DNA of 64,000 nucleotides from Pseudomonas kribbensis (lineage in GTDB: Bacteria; Pseudomonadota; Gammaproteobacteria; Pseudomonadales; Pseudomonadaceae), in the NCBI RefSeq assembly GCF_003352185.1, contig NZ_CP029608.1:558001-622000 (forward strand), read 5' to 3'. The position numbers and the translations under genes are program-made. Positions 36,463 to 48,023 of the stretch are shown in pieces. The notes beneath the pieces were generated by a model, which did no database searches, had not been told where the DNA came from, and saw nothing but the letters and a program-made list of their open reading frames with translations. Every line of letters begins with the position of its first letter. Positions within the stretch are counted from its first letter, which is position 1.

Positions 36463-37275
36463 TCAGTGACCACGAAGGACCTGGGCAACGGTCGCAACGT
36501 TATGGGCGAGGTGCAGCGGATTGATTGTCCCGACGATGGCACTGGCCACGCCGGGCTGGGCGAACAGCAACTCGAAGCTGGCGCGTACCGGATCCACGCC
36601 GGGACTCAGGCACACGTGACCGCTGGCCAGGGCCTTCTTCACCAGAATGGCTTTGCCGTGGGCAGCAGCATAGTCAATGACCGCCTTCTCGTTTTGTTCG
36701 TTCAGATTGTAGGTGACCATCGCGCAGTCGCCTTGCTCCAGCGCTTTGAGGCCGCCGTCGACGGTTTTGCCGGAAAAGCCGTAGCCGCGAATCTTGCCCT
36801 CGGCCTTCAGCGCCGCGAGGGTTGCGTAGACTTCGCTGTCGTTGAGGATGGCCAGGTCATTGCCGTCGGAGTGCACCAGCACCAGGTCGATAAAATCCGT
36901 TTCCAGACGTTGCAGGCTGCGTTCTACCGACATTCGCGTGTGGGCGGCGCTGAAATCGTGGGTCGACTGGCCGTCGACAAATTCTTCACCGACCTTGCTG
37001 ACGATCACCCAATCCTTGCGCTCACCCCGCAGCAACGGGCCGAGGCGTTCCTCGCTGCGGCCATAGGCCGGCGCGGTGTCGATCAGGTTGATGCCAAGCT
37101 CCCGCGCCTGCTTGAGCAGCATGCGTGCGGCGTCGTCGTCAGGGATCTGGAAGCCGTTGGGATATTTCACGCCTTGGTCGCGGCCGAGTTTGACGGTGCC
37201 CAGGCCCAGCGGCGAAACCAGCAGGCCGGTGCTGCCCAGTGGGCGATGCAGATCGTGCAGGGTCGGCAGGCTCAT
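36463..37275 (-). CDS. Aldo/keto reductase
   Basis: 270 residues, TIM-barrel NADPH-dependent reductase. Seen: GLGTVKLGRD, INLIDTAPAYGRSEERLG with the catalytic Asp and Tyr, DLVLVHSDG (catalytic His region) and the C-terminal SAIVGTINPLHLAHNV cofactor motif. The catalytic Lys should lie in WVIVSKVGEEF. Start overlaps the upstream oxidoreductase stop by four bases, indicating co-translation. Substrate unknown. Confidence 0.88.
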   Translation of the reverse strand: MSLPTLHDLHRPLGSTGLLVSPLGLGTVKLGRDQGVKYPNGFQIPDDDAARMLLKQARELGINLIDTAPAYGRSEERLGPLLRGERKDWVIVSKVGEEFVDGQSTHDFSAAHTRMSVERSLQRLETDFIDLVLVHSDGNDLAILNDSEVYATLAALKAEGKIRGYGFSGKTVDGGLKALEQGDCAMVTYNLNEQNEKAVIDYAAAHGKAILVKKALASGHVCLSPGVDPVRASFELLFAQPGVASAIVGTINPLHLAHNVATVAQVLRGH

Positions 37276-38447
37276 GGCAGCAGTTGTTCCCAGGCCGGAA
37301 CGCCCATCGGTGGTTTCGGCAATTCCGGCAGCGGAGCAGGGTGGCTCGGCTGGATGCCGTCGCGCTCCAGTGAGGCGATCACCCGGTCAGCGAAGTCCGG
37401 TGCCAGAGCGAGTTTGGTTGGCCAGCCGACCAGCAGGCGACCTTCTTCGGCGAGGAACGCATTGTCCGGGCGGGTCAGGCCGGTTTGCAGCGGTTCGGCG
37501 CGATCGACCCGCAGGGTCGCCCATTGCACGTTGCTCAGGTCGATCCACGGCAGCAACTGTGCGATTTCCTTTTGCGCAGTGGCGATCTGTTCGGCCGGCT
37601 CACGGGCCACGCCTTCGGACTCGGCAATGTCACCGCCCATGTACCAGACCCACTGGCCGTCGGCGGCCGGGTGGGTGGTCACGGTGATGCGCGGTTTTGT
37701 GCCGCCACCCAGGCAATGGGCGTACAGCGGCTTCAGGCCCGGGCCCTTGGCGATGATCATGTGCAGCGGCCGGCGTTGCATGGCCGGCTGCGTCAGACCG
37801 AGAGCTTCCAGCAGCGCCGCAGTACCTGCACCGGCGCTGAGGACGATGCGCTGGGCACGAATCTCGCGGCCGTCGACCCTCAGGCCGACCAGCACGCCGC
37901 TTTCCAGCAGCGGCTCGATGTTCTGGCCGGACAGCAAGCCATCACCGGCGAGGTCGGCAAGACGCTGGATCACGCTCGGTACGTCGACCACCAGTTCGGC
38001 GAGACGGTAGACCTTGCCCTTGAAGCGTTTGTCTTGCAGGGCCGGCGGCAACTGGTCGCCCTTGACCTGATCGACCCGGCCGCGCACCGCTTTGCTGGCG
38101 AAGAAACTGGTGAGGTTGCCGGCCAGGGTGCCCGGCGACCACAGGTAATGGGCTTCGGACAGCAAACGCACGCCGCTCAGATCCAGTTCGCCGTCGCCGG
38201 CCAGGGCTTCACGCCAGCGGCGCGGCATGTCGGCGATGGCTTCCGAGGCACCGGTCAGTGCGCCGTGCAGCGCGTACTTGGCGCCGCCGTGGATGATGCC
38301 TTGGGATTTCACGCTCTGTCCGCCACCGAGGCTGGCGCTTTCCACCAGCACGGTCGAGAAACCCTGGCGGCGCAGGCGCGCGTTCAGCCAGAGACCGGCG
38401 ACACCCGCGCCGACAATCAGCACGTCGGTGGAAATTGGAGATGGCAT
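37272..38447 (-). CDS. FAD-dependent oxidoreductase (DAO family)
   Basis: 391 residues. N-terminal Rossmann FAD motif VLIVGAGVAGLWLNARLRRQG and SAGAGTAALLEALG later in the chain, typical of D-amino-acid oxidase or glycine-oxidase-type flavoproteins. First gene of a three-gene minus-strand operon with the aldo/keto reductase. Substrate not inferable. Confidence 0.85.
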   Translation of the reverse strand: MPSPISTDVLIVGAGVAGLWLNARLRRQGFSTVLVESASLGGGQSVKSQGIIHGGAKYALHGALTGASEAIADMPRRWREALAGDGELDLSGVRLLSEAHYLWSPGTLAGNLTSFFASKAVRGRVDQVKGDQLPPALQDKRFKGKVYRLAELVVDVPSVIQRLADLAGDGLLSGQNIEPLLESGVLVGLRVDGREIRAQRIVLSAGAGTAALLEALGLTQPAMQRRPLHMIIAKGPGLKPLYAHCLGGGTKPRITVTTHPAADGQWVWYMGGDIAESEGVAREPAEQIATAQKEIAQLLPWIDLSNVQWATLRVDRAEPLQTGLTRPDNAFLAEEGRLLVGWPTKLALAPDFADRVIASLERDGIQPSHPAPLPELPKPPMGVPAWEQLLP

Positions 38448-38530
38448 GCAACGACCTCAGTGTTCAAGACGAGGGCGCAGTATACAGACTCGGGGAAAAG
38501 GGGATTTGTCGATGATCAACAGAGGGCAGG

Positions 38531-38569
38531 CATGAGCCCTGCAGGTGCGAGTGCCTGAAAGGGCTCATG
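38531..38569 (-). terminator. Hairpin downstream of the SMR gene
   Basis: CATGAGCCCT and AGGGCTCATG form a ten-pair stem with a 19-base loop a few bases past the stop codon of the SMR gene. No strong T run. Confidence 0.45.
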
Positions 38570-38575
38570 TCAGAA

Positions 38576-38908
38576 TCAATGGCCGGCGGTTTTGGAGAAC
38601 AGCTGAATCACCACCACACCGAGCACGATCAGCGCCATCCCGAGCATCGCCGGCACGTCCAGCTTCTGCCCATAGATGAACAGCGCCGCAACGCTGACCA
38701 TCACGATGCCCATGCCGGCCCACACCGCGTAGGCCACACCCACCGGCACGCTGCGCACCACCAGGGTCAGCATCCAGAACGCGATGGCGTAGCCGACGAT
38801 GACCAGCACCAGCGGCAAAGGCGTGCTGAAGCCTTTGACGGCTTTCATCGAAACGGTAGCGATCACTTCGGCGCAAATGGCGATGGCCAGATAGACGTAA
38901 GCGTTCAT
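38576..38908 (-). CDS. emrE: Small multidrug resistance efflux protein, EmrE type
   Basis: 110 residues from the ATG at 38908, with GAGGA eight bases upstream; a TTG two codons earlier is too close to that site. Four membrane helices. Glu14 in AYVYLAIAICAEVIATVS is the proton/drug-binding residue, and the WAGMGIV and GVAYAVW segments are typical. Exports quaternary ammonium compounds and dyes by proton antiport. Matches PA4990 by position. Confidence 0.9.
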   Translation of the reverse strand: MNAYVYLAIAICAEVIATVSMKAVKGFSTPLPLVLVIVGYAIAFWMLTLVVRSVPVGVAYAVWAGMGIVMVSVAALFIYGQKLDVPAMLGMALIVLGVVVIQLFSKTAGH

Positions 38909-39010
38909 GTTCAAATCCTCGTGTGAAGCGTTGCTTTCTGAGGCGGCATTCTAGTGAGTACCCGGATGGGGTAAAGTCATTACCTATCTGTTTAAAAGAT
39001 GGGTTGGCCG

Positions 39011-39913
39011 ATGAGCATGCAGTGGAATCTGGATCAGTTGCGGGTGTTCGTGGCAGTCGCCGAACAGCGTTCGTTTTCCGCCGTGGCGCGCCAGCAGCGC
39101 AAGGCGCAATCGGCGATCAGCAGCGCGATTGCCATGCTGGAGGACGACCTCGGTGTCAGTCTGTTCGAGCGTAGCAGCGGTCGCCAGCCGAGTCTTACCG
39201 AAGCAGGCGACGCCTTGCTCGAAGAGGCGCGGGAAGTGTTGCGTCAGTGCGAGCGCCTGAACGGCCGGGCCATGGCTATGGTGCGTGGCCAGGAAGCGCA
39301 ACTGCGCGTGGCTCAGGATGAGGCGATGCCCTATCAGGCGCTGGTGGAAAGCTTCGGTGCGCTGGCCGAGCAGTTTCCGAGTCTTGAAGTACAACTGACC
39401 AGCGCCGCCCAGGGCGAGGTTTCGCGCAAACTGGTGGAGCGCCGGGCCGATCTCGGGCTGTTGTTCTATCACGATGAAATCCCCGAAGCGCTGGAGCGCC
39501 GGGTGCTGGGCAGTGTGGAAATGGTCACGGTCTGTGGCGTCAATCATCCGCTGGCGGCGCAATCCCGGGTCAATTGCCAGCAACTGGCGCAACATCGGCA
39601 ACTGCTGATGTCGACCCAGACCAGCGTCTACCCCGGCAGTGAACCGGCCAGCCCACAGGTGTGGCGCGCCGACAGTTTCTACGTCATGGCCGAATGGCTG
39701 GTGCGCGACCTCGGCTGGGCCTGGCTGCCGCGTCATGTGGTGCAGTACTCGGCCTATCAGGGCCTGATGGTGGAACTCGACAGCGAATGGACGCCGCCGG
39801 CGCTCGTGGTGGAGCTGGTCTGGCGCCGTGACGAACCGCTGGGGCCGGCGGCGCGCTGGCTGGCGGAGCGATTTGCCATACACCTGCGGGCGATCGGCGG
39901 CAAAAGCCGATAA
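39011..39913 (+). CDS. LysR-family transcriptional regulator
   Basis: About 300 residues. N-terminal winged helix-turn-helix: LDQLRVFVAVAEQRSFSAVARQQRKAQSAISSAIAMLEDDLG. The rest is a periplasmic-binding-like effector domain. Divergent from emrE, so it may regulate that gene, but effector and targets are unknown. ATG at 39011 is preferred; an ATG four codons upstream is possible. Confidence 0.85.
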   Translation: MSMQWNLDQLRVFVAVAEQRSFSAVARQQRKAQSAISSAIAMLEDDLGVSLFERSSGRQPSLTEAGDALLEEAREVLRQCERLNGRAMAMVRGQEAQLRVAQDEAMPYQALVESFGALAEQFPSLEVQLTSAAQGEVSRKLVERRADLGLLFYHDEIPEALERRVLGSVEMVTVCGVNHPLAAQSRVNCQQLAQHRQLLMSTQTSVYPGSEPASPQVWRADSFYVMAEWLVRDLGWAWLPRHVVQYSAYQGLMVELDSEWTPPALVVELVWRRDEPLGPAARWLAERFAIHLRAIGGKSR

Positions 39914-39924
39914 ACTCCGCCGCC

Positions 39925-41205
39925 ATGAATAGAACTCTCTACACCGCGCTGTTTTACCTGGGGCTGCCATTGGTGGCGATTCGGCTATGGCTGCGTTCGC
40001 GCAAGGCGCCGGCGTATGCCAAACGGATTGGCGAACGATTCTCCTACGGCATGCCGACATTGCAACCCGGTGGCATCTGGGTTCACGCCGTGTCGGTGGG
40101 CGAAAGCATCGCGGCCGCGCCGATGATTCGCGCGCTGCTGCAACGTTATCCGACGCTTCCGATCACCGTGACCTGCATGACGCCGACCGGTTCGGAACGC
40201 ATTCACGCGCTGTTCGACAACGAGCCGCGCATCCAGCATTGCTACCTGCCTTACGATTTGCCCTGCGCGGCGGCGCGTTTTCTCGATCGTGTGCAGCCGA
40301 AGCTTGCCGTGATCATGGAAACCGAGCTCTGGCCGAACCACATTCATCAATGTGCCAAACGCGGGATTCCGGTGGCGCTGGCCAACGGTCGATTGTCCGA
40401 GCGTTCGGCCAAGGGTTATGGCCGGTTCAGCAAACTGACCGCGCCGATGCTGGCCGAGATGAGCCTGTTCGCCGTGCAGACCGAAGCCGAAGCCCAGCGC
40501 TTCCGCGATTTGGGCGCACGCCCGGAGACGGTCGAAGTCACCGGCTCGATCAAGTTCGACCTGACCATCGACCCGCAACTGCTGCAACGCGCCGCTGAAC
40601 TGCGCGGCCAATGGCAGGCGCAGGAGCGCCCGGTGTGGATCGCCGCCAGCACCCATGAAGGCGAAGACGAGGTGGTGCTCAATGCCCATCGCCGTTTGCT
40701 GGCCAACCATCCCGATGCGCTGCTGATTCTGGTGCCGCGTCATCCGGAGCGTTTCAACTCGGTGTTCGAACTGTGCCAGCGCGAAGGGTTTGCCACGGTG
40801 CGTCGTTCGACCGGCGCCAACGTCGATGCCGCAACCTCGGTGCTGCTCGGCGACACCATGGGCGAGTTGCTGTTCCTCTATGCCTTGGCCGACAGCGCGT
40901 TCGTCGGCGGCAGCCTGGTGCCCAACGGCGGCCACAACCTGCTGGAGCCGGCTGCCTTGGCGAAGCCGGTGATCAGCGGCCCGCACCTGTTCAACTTCCT
41001 CGACATCGCCGCGCAACTGCGCAGCGCCGGTGCCTTGGCCGAGGTGGATGACGCCGAAGGTCTGGCTACGGAAGTGCAGCGGCTGTTCGAATTGCCCCGC
41101 GATGCACAGCGCATGGCCGAAGCCGGATTGGGCGTGATGCGCCGCAATCAGGGCGCGCTGCAGCGATTGCTCGATGGCCTGGGACGGTTGATCGACCGCC
41201 CATAA
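39925..41205 (+). CDS. waaA: Kdo transferase
   Basis: Adds Kdo residues from CMP-Kdo to lipid IVA at the inner-membrane cytoplasmic face. 426 residues, GT30. An N-terminal membrane anchor (about 4-22) is followed by WVHAVSVGESIAAAPMI with the catalytic Glu. Also seen are TCMTPTGSERI, IMETELWPN, TGSIKFDLT and VGGSLVPNGGHNLLEPAALAKPV. Placed 12 bases after the LysR gene. Confidence 0.95.
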   Translation: MNRTLYTALFYLGLPLVAIRLWLRSRKAPAYAKRIGERFSYGMPTLQPGGIWVHAVSVGESIAAAPMIRALLQRYPTLPITVTCMTPTGSERIHALFDNEPRIQHCYLPYDLPCAAARFLDRVQPKLAVIMETELWPNHIHQCAKRGIPVALANGRLSERSAKGYGRFSKLTAPMLAEMSLFAVQTEAEAQRFRDLGARPETVEVTGSIKFDLTIDPQLLQRAAELRGQWQAQERPVWIAASTHEGEDEVVLNAHRRLLANHPDALLILVPRHPERFNSVFELCQREGFATVRRSTGANVDAATSVLLGDTMGELLFLYALADSAFVGGSLVPNGGHNLLEPAALAKPVISGPHLFNFLDIAAQLRSAGALAEVDDAEGLATEVQRLFELPRDAQRMAEAGLGVMRRNQGALQRLLDGLGRLIDRP

Positions 41206-41234
41206 AAAAACGCAGCCTCAGGGCTGCGTTTTTT
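41205..41234. terminator. Bidirectional terminator between waaA and tolC
   Basis: AAAAAACGCAGCC-TCAG-GGCTGCGTTTTTT: a perfect stem with an A run at one side and a T run at the other, serving both convergent genes. Confidence 0.95.
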
Positions 41235-41236
41235 GT

Positions 41237-42670
41237 TTAAGGCCGGGCCTTGAGCTGTTCTTCGGCGGCCTTGGCCAGATCCGGCGGCAGGAAGTCCTTG
41301 TCCGGGTTGTAGTCGGCTTTCAAATAACGGGTCAGGTCCTGCAGGTCACCCGGGTTCAACGTCCCCGCCGCCTGCTTCAGGCGCAGGTTGTCGAGGATGT
41401 AGTCGTAGCGGGTGTTGTTGTAGTTGCGCACCGAGGTGTAGAGCTGACGCTGGGCGTCGAGCACGTCGACGATGTTGCGCGTCCCCACCTGATAACCGAT
41501 TTCCGTGGCTTCTACCGCGCTCTGGTTGGAGATGATCGACTGGCGGCGCGCCTGCACCTGTTCGACGTCGGTGTTCACCGCGCGGTGCAGGTTGCGGGTG
41601 TTTTCCACGATCTGCCGGCGCAGGCTTTCGCGCTGCTGCTCGCTCTGATCCAGTTGCGCGTAAGACTGGCGCACCTGGGAGCTGGTCAGCCCGCCGCTGT
41701 AGATCGGGATGTTCAGTTGCAGGCCCACGGTGCTCTGCTCGACGTTACCGTGATAAGGCGTGCCGAAGGCGCTCGGGTTGGAGAAACCGAGAGCGTCGTT
41801 ATCGCCTTTTTCGTATTTGGCCACGGCGTCGAGGGTCGGCAGGTGACCGGCCTTGCGCTGTTTCAAGGTCTGTTCGGCGGAGCTCACCGCATAGTTGCTG
41901 GCCAGCAGATTGAGGTTCTGTTTGGCGGCGGTGTCGACCCAGGCCTTGGCGTCGTTCGGCGCCGGCGGCAGGATCGGCAGGGTGTGGACAATGCCCTGAA
42001 TCGAGTTGTACTGACGGTTGGTCAGGGTGATCAGCGCTTCGAACGCATCATCGACCTGACGCTGGGCAACGATCCGGTTGGCCCGGGCGGTGTCGTAACT
42101 GGCTTGCGACTGCAGCACGTCGGTCTTGTCCGACAGGCCCACGTCGAAGCGCTCGTTGGACTGGTCGAGCTGGCGCTTGAACGCGGCTTCTTCAGCCTTG
42201 GTCGAGGCCAGGTTGTCCTGGCTGCGCAGGACGTTGAAATAGCTTTCGGCCGATTGCAGGATCAGGTTCTGCTCGGTGGCCGACAGTTGCAGTGCGGCCT
42301 GCTCGTTGACGTCCTTGGCGGCCTGGTACTGGAACCAGCGATCGGCGCGGAACAGCGGCTGCGCCAGGGTCGCCTGATAGGAATGCGCGCTGCGGTTGGC
42401 GATGGCCGAAGGCTGGTCGATCGAGGTGCGCACGCTGGCGGTTTCGGCGCCGCCGGAGAGGTTCGGCAGCAGCCCGGCGCGGGCCTGGGGCACCACTTCT
42501 TTCTGGGCGCCGTACTGGGCGCGGGCGGCGGCCAGATCGGCGTTGTTGTCGACCGCTTCCTGATAGACGCTGACCAGATCGGTCCTGGTCGACAAGGGCG
42601 CTTCTGCTGCCCAGACCATTGCGTTGGACGCACAAGACACGGCAACAGCCAGTGAGAGTTTGCGCAGCAT
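41237..42670 (-). CDS. tolC: Outer-membrane efflux/secretion channel TolC family
   Basis: 477 residues from the ATG at 42670; the frame is open further but only this start gives a signal peptide (MLRKLSLAVAVSCASNAMVWAAEAP). Two repeats of the outer-membrane efflux domain with long helices follow (LTNRQYNSIQGIV, VGTRNIVDVLDAQRQLYTSVRNYNNTRYDYILD). Trimeric channel used by type I secretion and efflux systems. By position it corresponds to PA4974. Confidence 0.92.
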   Translation of the reverse strand: MLRKLSLAVAVSCASNAMVWAAEAPLSTRTDLVSVYQEAVDNNADLAAARAQYGAQKEVVPQARAGLLPNLSGGAETASVRTSIDQPSAIANRSAHSYQATLAQPLFRADRWFQYQAAKDVNEQAALQLSATEQNLILQSAESYFNVLRSQDNLASTKAEEAAFKRQLDQSNERFDVGLSDKTDVLQSQASYDTARANRIVAQRQVDDAFEALITLTNRQYNSIQGIVHTLPILPPAPNDAKAWVDTAAKQNLNLLASNYAVSSAEQTLKQRKAGHLPTLDAVAKYEKGDNDALGFSNPSAFGTPYHGNVEQSTVGLQLNIPIYSGGLTSSQVRQSYAQLDQSEQQRESLRRQIVENTRNLHRAVNTDVEQVQARRQSIISNQSAVEATEIGYQVGTRNIVDVLDAQRQLYTSVRNYNNTRYDYILDNLRLKQAAGTLNPGDLQDLTRYLKADYNPDKDFLPPDLAKAAEEQLKARP

Positions 42671-42881
42671 GAGGCGATCCCTAGCATGAATATTATGGAA
42701 ATAATCCGGGCGCCAAAGGTAAGGCGCGGGCCGCATAGCGTCAAGGCGCAGCAGGGCAAGGCGAGTGTAGTAGCGCATTGAAGCGCTCACAATCCTGTCG
42801 GCCGCCGCAATTGCGCCATTCATCATGGTGTTTGCAGCGGTGTTGGCGTTCTTTGCCGGTTGTGTCTAGACTGGCCGGGTT
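42671..42881. promoter_or_regulatory. tolC / thiC divergent intergenic region
   Basis: About 210 bases between the tolC start and the TPP riboswitch. It should carry both promoters. I see no RNA gene or additional CDS, and no clear promoter boxes. Confidence 0.4.
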
Positions 42882-45018
<2,137 letters not shown>

Positions 45019-45034
45019 TCTGACCTGAAAGGGT

Positions 45035-45052
45035 GGGGCCTGTGCAGGCCCC
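45035..45052 (+). terminator. Hairpin after thiC
   Basis: GGGGCCTG-TG-CAGGCCCC is a perfect eight-pair stem 16 bases past the thiC stop, directly joined to the REPIN. Without a T run it may not stop transcription fully. Confidence 0.45.
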
Positions 45053-45127
45053 ATCGCCAGCAGGCTGGCTCCCACACCGGATTTGTGAACGCCACAAGTC
45101 CCCTGTGGGAGCCAGCCTGCTGGCGAT
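45053..45127. repeat. REPIN between thiC and the transporter gene
   Basis: ATCGCCAGCAGGCTGGCTCC with CACA, about 20 spacer bases, then the inverted TGTGGGAGCCAGCCTGCTGG ending CGAT. A full doublet of the same REP family as at 19619-19691. Confidence 0.85.
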
Positions 45128-45167
45128 TGATCGACACAACAACAAATGTCCCTCTGAGATAACACCC

Positions 45168-46460
45168 TTGAGCATTCAACCCGGTACTTATTCCCCCGAC
45201 CTCGCCGTGCCCGCCGACAAGCGTGTGTTCGGCGGTCGCGATCTGTTTTCCCTGTGGTTTTCCCTCGGCATCGGCCTGATGGTCTTGCAGACCGGTGCAC
45301 TGCTCGCGCCGGGGCTGGGCCTGTCGGGATCGATGCTGGCGATCTTCCTTGGCACCCTGGTTGGAGTCCTGTTGCTGGCGGCGGTCGGCGTGATCGGCAG
45401 CGACACCGGCCTGTCGTCGATGGCCGCGCTGAAACTCAGCCTCGGCAGCAAAGGCGCGAGCCTGCCGGCGCTGCTCAACCTGCTGCAACTGATCGGTTGG
45501 GGCTCGTTCGAAATCATCGTCATGCGTGATGCCGCCAGCCTGCTGGGTACCCGTGCGTTCAGCGAAGGTTCGTTGTGGGCCAGCCCGATGTTGTGGACGC
45601 TGTGCTTCGGTGCGTTGGCAACCTTGCTCGCCGTCAGCGGGCCGCTGACGTTCGTGCGCAAGATCCTGCGCAAATGGGGCATCTGGCTGATTCTGGCCGC
45701 GTGCATCTGGCTGACCTGGAACCTGTTCGTCAAGGCTGACCTCGCCGCCTTGTGGGCAAAGGCCGGGGATGGTTCGATGCCGCTCGCCGTGGGCTTCGAC
45801 ATTGCCATCGCGATGCCGCTGTCATGGCTGCCGCTGATTGCCGACTACTCGCGTTTCGGCAAGAAGGCGAAGAATGTGTTCGGTGGCACGGCCATCGGTT
45901 TCTTCATCGGCAACTTCTGGCTGATGAGCCTGGGCGTCGCCTACACCCTGGCCTTTGCGCCGAGCGGTGAAGTCAACGCGCTGCTGCTGGCACTGGCCGG
46001 TGCCGGTCTGGGGATTCCGCTGTTGCTGATTCTGCTGGACGAGTCGGAAAACGCCTTTGCCGACATTCACTCGGCGGCGGTGTCCAGCGGGATTCTGCTA
46101 CGTCTGAAAGTCGAGCATCTGGCCTTGGCCATCGGTGTGATCTGCACCCTGATCGCACTGCTGGCGCCCCTGGCGCAGTACCAGAATTTCCTGCTGCTGA
46201 TCGGCTCGGTATTTGCGCCGCTGTTCGGCGTGGTGCTGGTGGATCACTTCATCCTGCGCAAGCGCAGTGGCCAGGTGGCTTCGGCCGCGTTGCGCTGGCC
46301 GGCGCTGTTGGCCTGGCTGGGCGGCATCAGCACCTATCACCTGCTGGCCAACCTGTATCCGGATGTCGGCGCAACCCTGCCAGCGCTGGTCCTGGCAGGG
46401 CTGCTGCAACTCGTGCTGGGCCGGGCCTTCAGTTACGGCCGGGAAACAGCTCGGGCTTGA
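45168..46460 (+). CDS. cytX: Hydroxymethylpyrimidine transporter, CytX type
   Basis: 430 residues, NCS1 (cytosine/purine permease) family with about 12 membrane segments. Seen: RVFGGRDLFSLWFSLGIGLMVLQTGALLAPG and WLPLIADYSRFGKKAKNVFGGTAIG. The TTG at 45168 is the likely start; the open frame upstream runs through the REPIN and is rejected. Location after the riboswitch-controlled thiC suggests salvage of the thiamine pyrimidine. Its 3' end overlaps the convergent lipoprotein gene by 32 bases. Confidence 0.82.
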   Translation: MSIQPGTYSPDLAVPADKRVFGGRDLFSLWFSLGIGLMVLQTGALLAPGLGLSGSMLAIFLGTLVGVLLLAAVGVIGSDTGLSSMAALKLSLGSKGASLPALLNLLQLIGWGSFEIIVMRDAASLLGTRAFSEGSLWASPMLWTLCFGALATLLAVSGPLTFVRKILRKWGIWLILAACIWLTWNLFVKADLAALWAKAGDGSMPLAVGFDIAIAMPLSWLPLIADYSRFGKKAKNVFGGTAIGFFIGNFWLMSLGVAYTLAFAPSGEVNALLLALAGAGLGIPLLLILLDESENAFADIHSAAVSSGILLRLKVEHLALAIGVICTLIALLAPLAQYQNFLLLIGSVFAPLFGVVLVDHFILRKRSGQVASAALRWPALLAWLGGISTYHLLANLYPDVGATLPALVLAGLLQLVLGRAFSYGRETARA

Positions 46461-47175
46461 TGATGCCGTTCAGGCGCGGGTAAGGGATCTTCAGTTCGAC
46501 GTGGCCCAGCGCGTAAGGCGCGATGGTGCTCACGTCGTACTTGAGGATCACGCCGCCGTAGGTCAGGGCCACGTGCGGGGTTTTGACGAACGGCCAGTTC
46601 TTCACGTACTCCGCTTCCTGATCGAGCTTGGTGCTGATCAGCCAGCTGTTATGCGCGACCTGCGCAGCCTTCCAGAACGCTTCTTCCTGACCCGGCACCA
46701 GCATGTCCGACAGGCTCAGCACCTTGTGCTGCTGGCGCGAATAGTTGATGAAACCGCGGCCCGGCGTGCCATGGGCGCCGCCGGTATCCAGGTAGCTCGA
46801 CACTTCGACAATCACCAGACCGTCATGCTGCTCGCGTACTTTCGCCTGCAAATAGCTGCTGTTGCGCGGGCCGGCCGTGCGCAGGAACTGCTCGCGATAG
46901 GCCGCCAGGGTCGGCGCCACCGGTGCGTTCGGCTCGGTGCGGGTGAATTGCAGCAGGCGTTTTTCGATGATGCCGTCCAGCGCAGGCTCGGCCGGGAAGT
47001 GCAGCGTGTCGATGTTCACCAGCGGGCAGTCCGGGTTGGAACAACCGGGTTTCAGGGTTTCCGAGGCGTCGCGGGTGGTTTCCAGCGGCGTGCGGTAGTT
47101 GGGCTGGAACAGGCTGGCACAGGCGCCCAAGGTTAGGGCGATGGCCGCCACGGAGGCGATTTTGAAAAGCGACAT
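46429..47175 (-). CDS. RsiV/DUF3298-type lipoprotein
   Basis: 248 residues from the ATG at 47175 with AAGGA upstream. Signal peptide with a lipobox, MSLFKIASVAAIALTLGAC, so a lipoprotein with Cys19. The body fits the DUF4163/DUF3298 arrangement (SSYLDTGGAHGTPGRGFINY, LSLSDMLVPGQEEAFW, LKYDVSTIAPYALGHVELKIPY). Related domains occur in RsiV-like lysozyme-binding proteins and PdaC, so a cell-wall role is possible but unproven. Matches PA4972 by position. Confidence 0.75.
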   Translation of the reverse strand: MSLFKIASVAAIALTLGACASLFQPNYRTPLETTRDASETLKPGCSNPDCPLVNIDTLHFPAEPALDGIIEKRLLQFTRTEPNAPVAPTLAAYREQFLRTAGPRNSSYLQAKVREQHDGLVIVEVSSYLDTGGAHGTPGRGFINYSRQQHKVLSLSDMLVPGQEEAFWKAAQVAHNSWLISTKLDQEAEYVKNWPFVKTPHVALTYGGVILKYDVSTIAPYALGHVELKIPYPRLNGIIKPELFPGRN

Positions 47176-47405
47176 GGGCGTCCTTTCTGAAACAGGGGAA
47201 GGCAAAAAGTTACCGCTTCGACTCTCTACGAAGCGGTCAGTTCGCCACTAAGCTAATTAGAGTGGGTTTCGCCTCCACCGTCCATCCCGCTGACGGTAAA
47301 GGGGCTGCATCAAACATCGCGGGCGCGTTAGGATGGCGCGAAGTCGAGGTTGCCCGTCACAAAAAACGCAGCCTCGTATTGGAATTGCAGTAAACGAGGA
47401 TGCCC

Positions 47406-48023
47406 ATGACCGATCTTGCCAAAGCCACTCCCGCCGCCATCGATATCGTGCGGCGCGAACAATGCTACAAGGGCTTCTACAAGCTCGACCGTGTGCATTT
47501 GCGCCACGAACTGTTCGCCGGCGGCATGAGCCGCGAGATCAATCGTGAAGTGTTCGTGCGACACGACGCCGTGTGCCTGCTGCCCTACGATCCGCAGCGC
47601 GATGAAGTGGTGCTGATCGAGCAGTTTCGCGTCGGTGCCATGGGCAAGACTGCCAACCCGTGGCTGGTGGAACTGGTCGCCGGTCTGATCGACAAGGAAG
47701 AAGTGCCGGAAGAAGTTGCTCGCCGCGAAGCGCAGGAGGAAGCTGGACTCGACATCAAGGCGTTGTGGCCGATGATGCAATATTTCCCGTCGCCGGGGGG
47801 CAGCAACGAGTTCGTGCATCTGTTTCTGGGGCGTTGCAGCACCGAAGGCGTCGGCGGCCTGCACGGGCTGGAGGAAGAAGCAGAAGATATCCGCGTCACG
47901 GTCTGGGCATTCGAGGATGCGCTGCAGGCCGTACGCGACGGCCGGATTGCCAATGCGGCGAGCATCATCGCCTTGCAGTGGCTGACGCTCAATCGCGCCG
48001 AAGTGAGGGGGTTATGGTCGTAA
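47406..48023 (+). CDS. nudF: ADP-ribose pyrophosphatase
   Basis: Hydrolyses ADP-ribose to AMP and ribose 5-phosphate. 205 residues from the ATG at 47406, with GAGGA five bases upstream; an ATG two codons earlier overlaps that site. A perfect Nudix box is seen, GLIDKEEVPEEVARREAQEE followed by AGL. PPGG-like NEFVHLFLGRC follows. Leads the operon nudF-DUF1249-cpdA. Confidence 0.92.
   Translation: MTDLAKATPAAIDIVRREQCYKGFYKLDRVHLRHELFAGGMSREINREVFVRHDAVCLLPYDPQRDEVVLIEQFRVGAMGKTANPWLVELVAGLIDKEEVPEEVARREAQEEAGLDIKALWPMMQYFPSPGGSNEFVHLFLGRCSTEGVGGLHGLEEEAEDIRVTVWAFEDALQAVRDGRIANAASIIALQWLTLNRAEVRGLWS

Noticed and set aside
45033..45167. N-terminal extension of the CytX-like transporter
   Set aside because: Those codons are translated REPIN and hairpin sequence; homologous proteins start near the TTG at 45168.
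47206..47405. Possible small gene or RNA in the gap before nudF
   Set aside because: Only short frames and no recognisable structure; best read as divergent promoter space.
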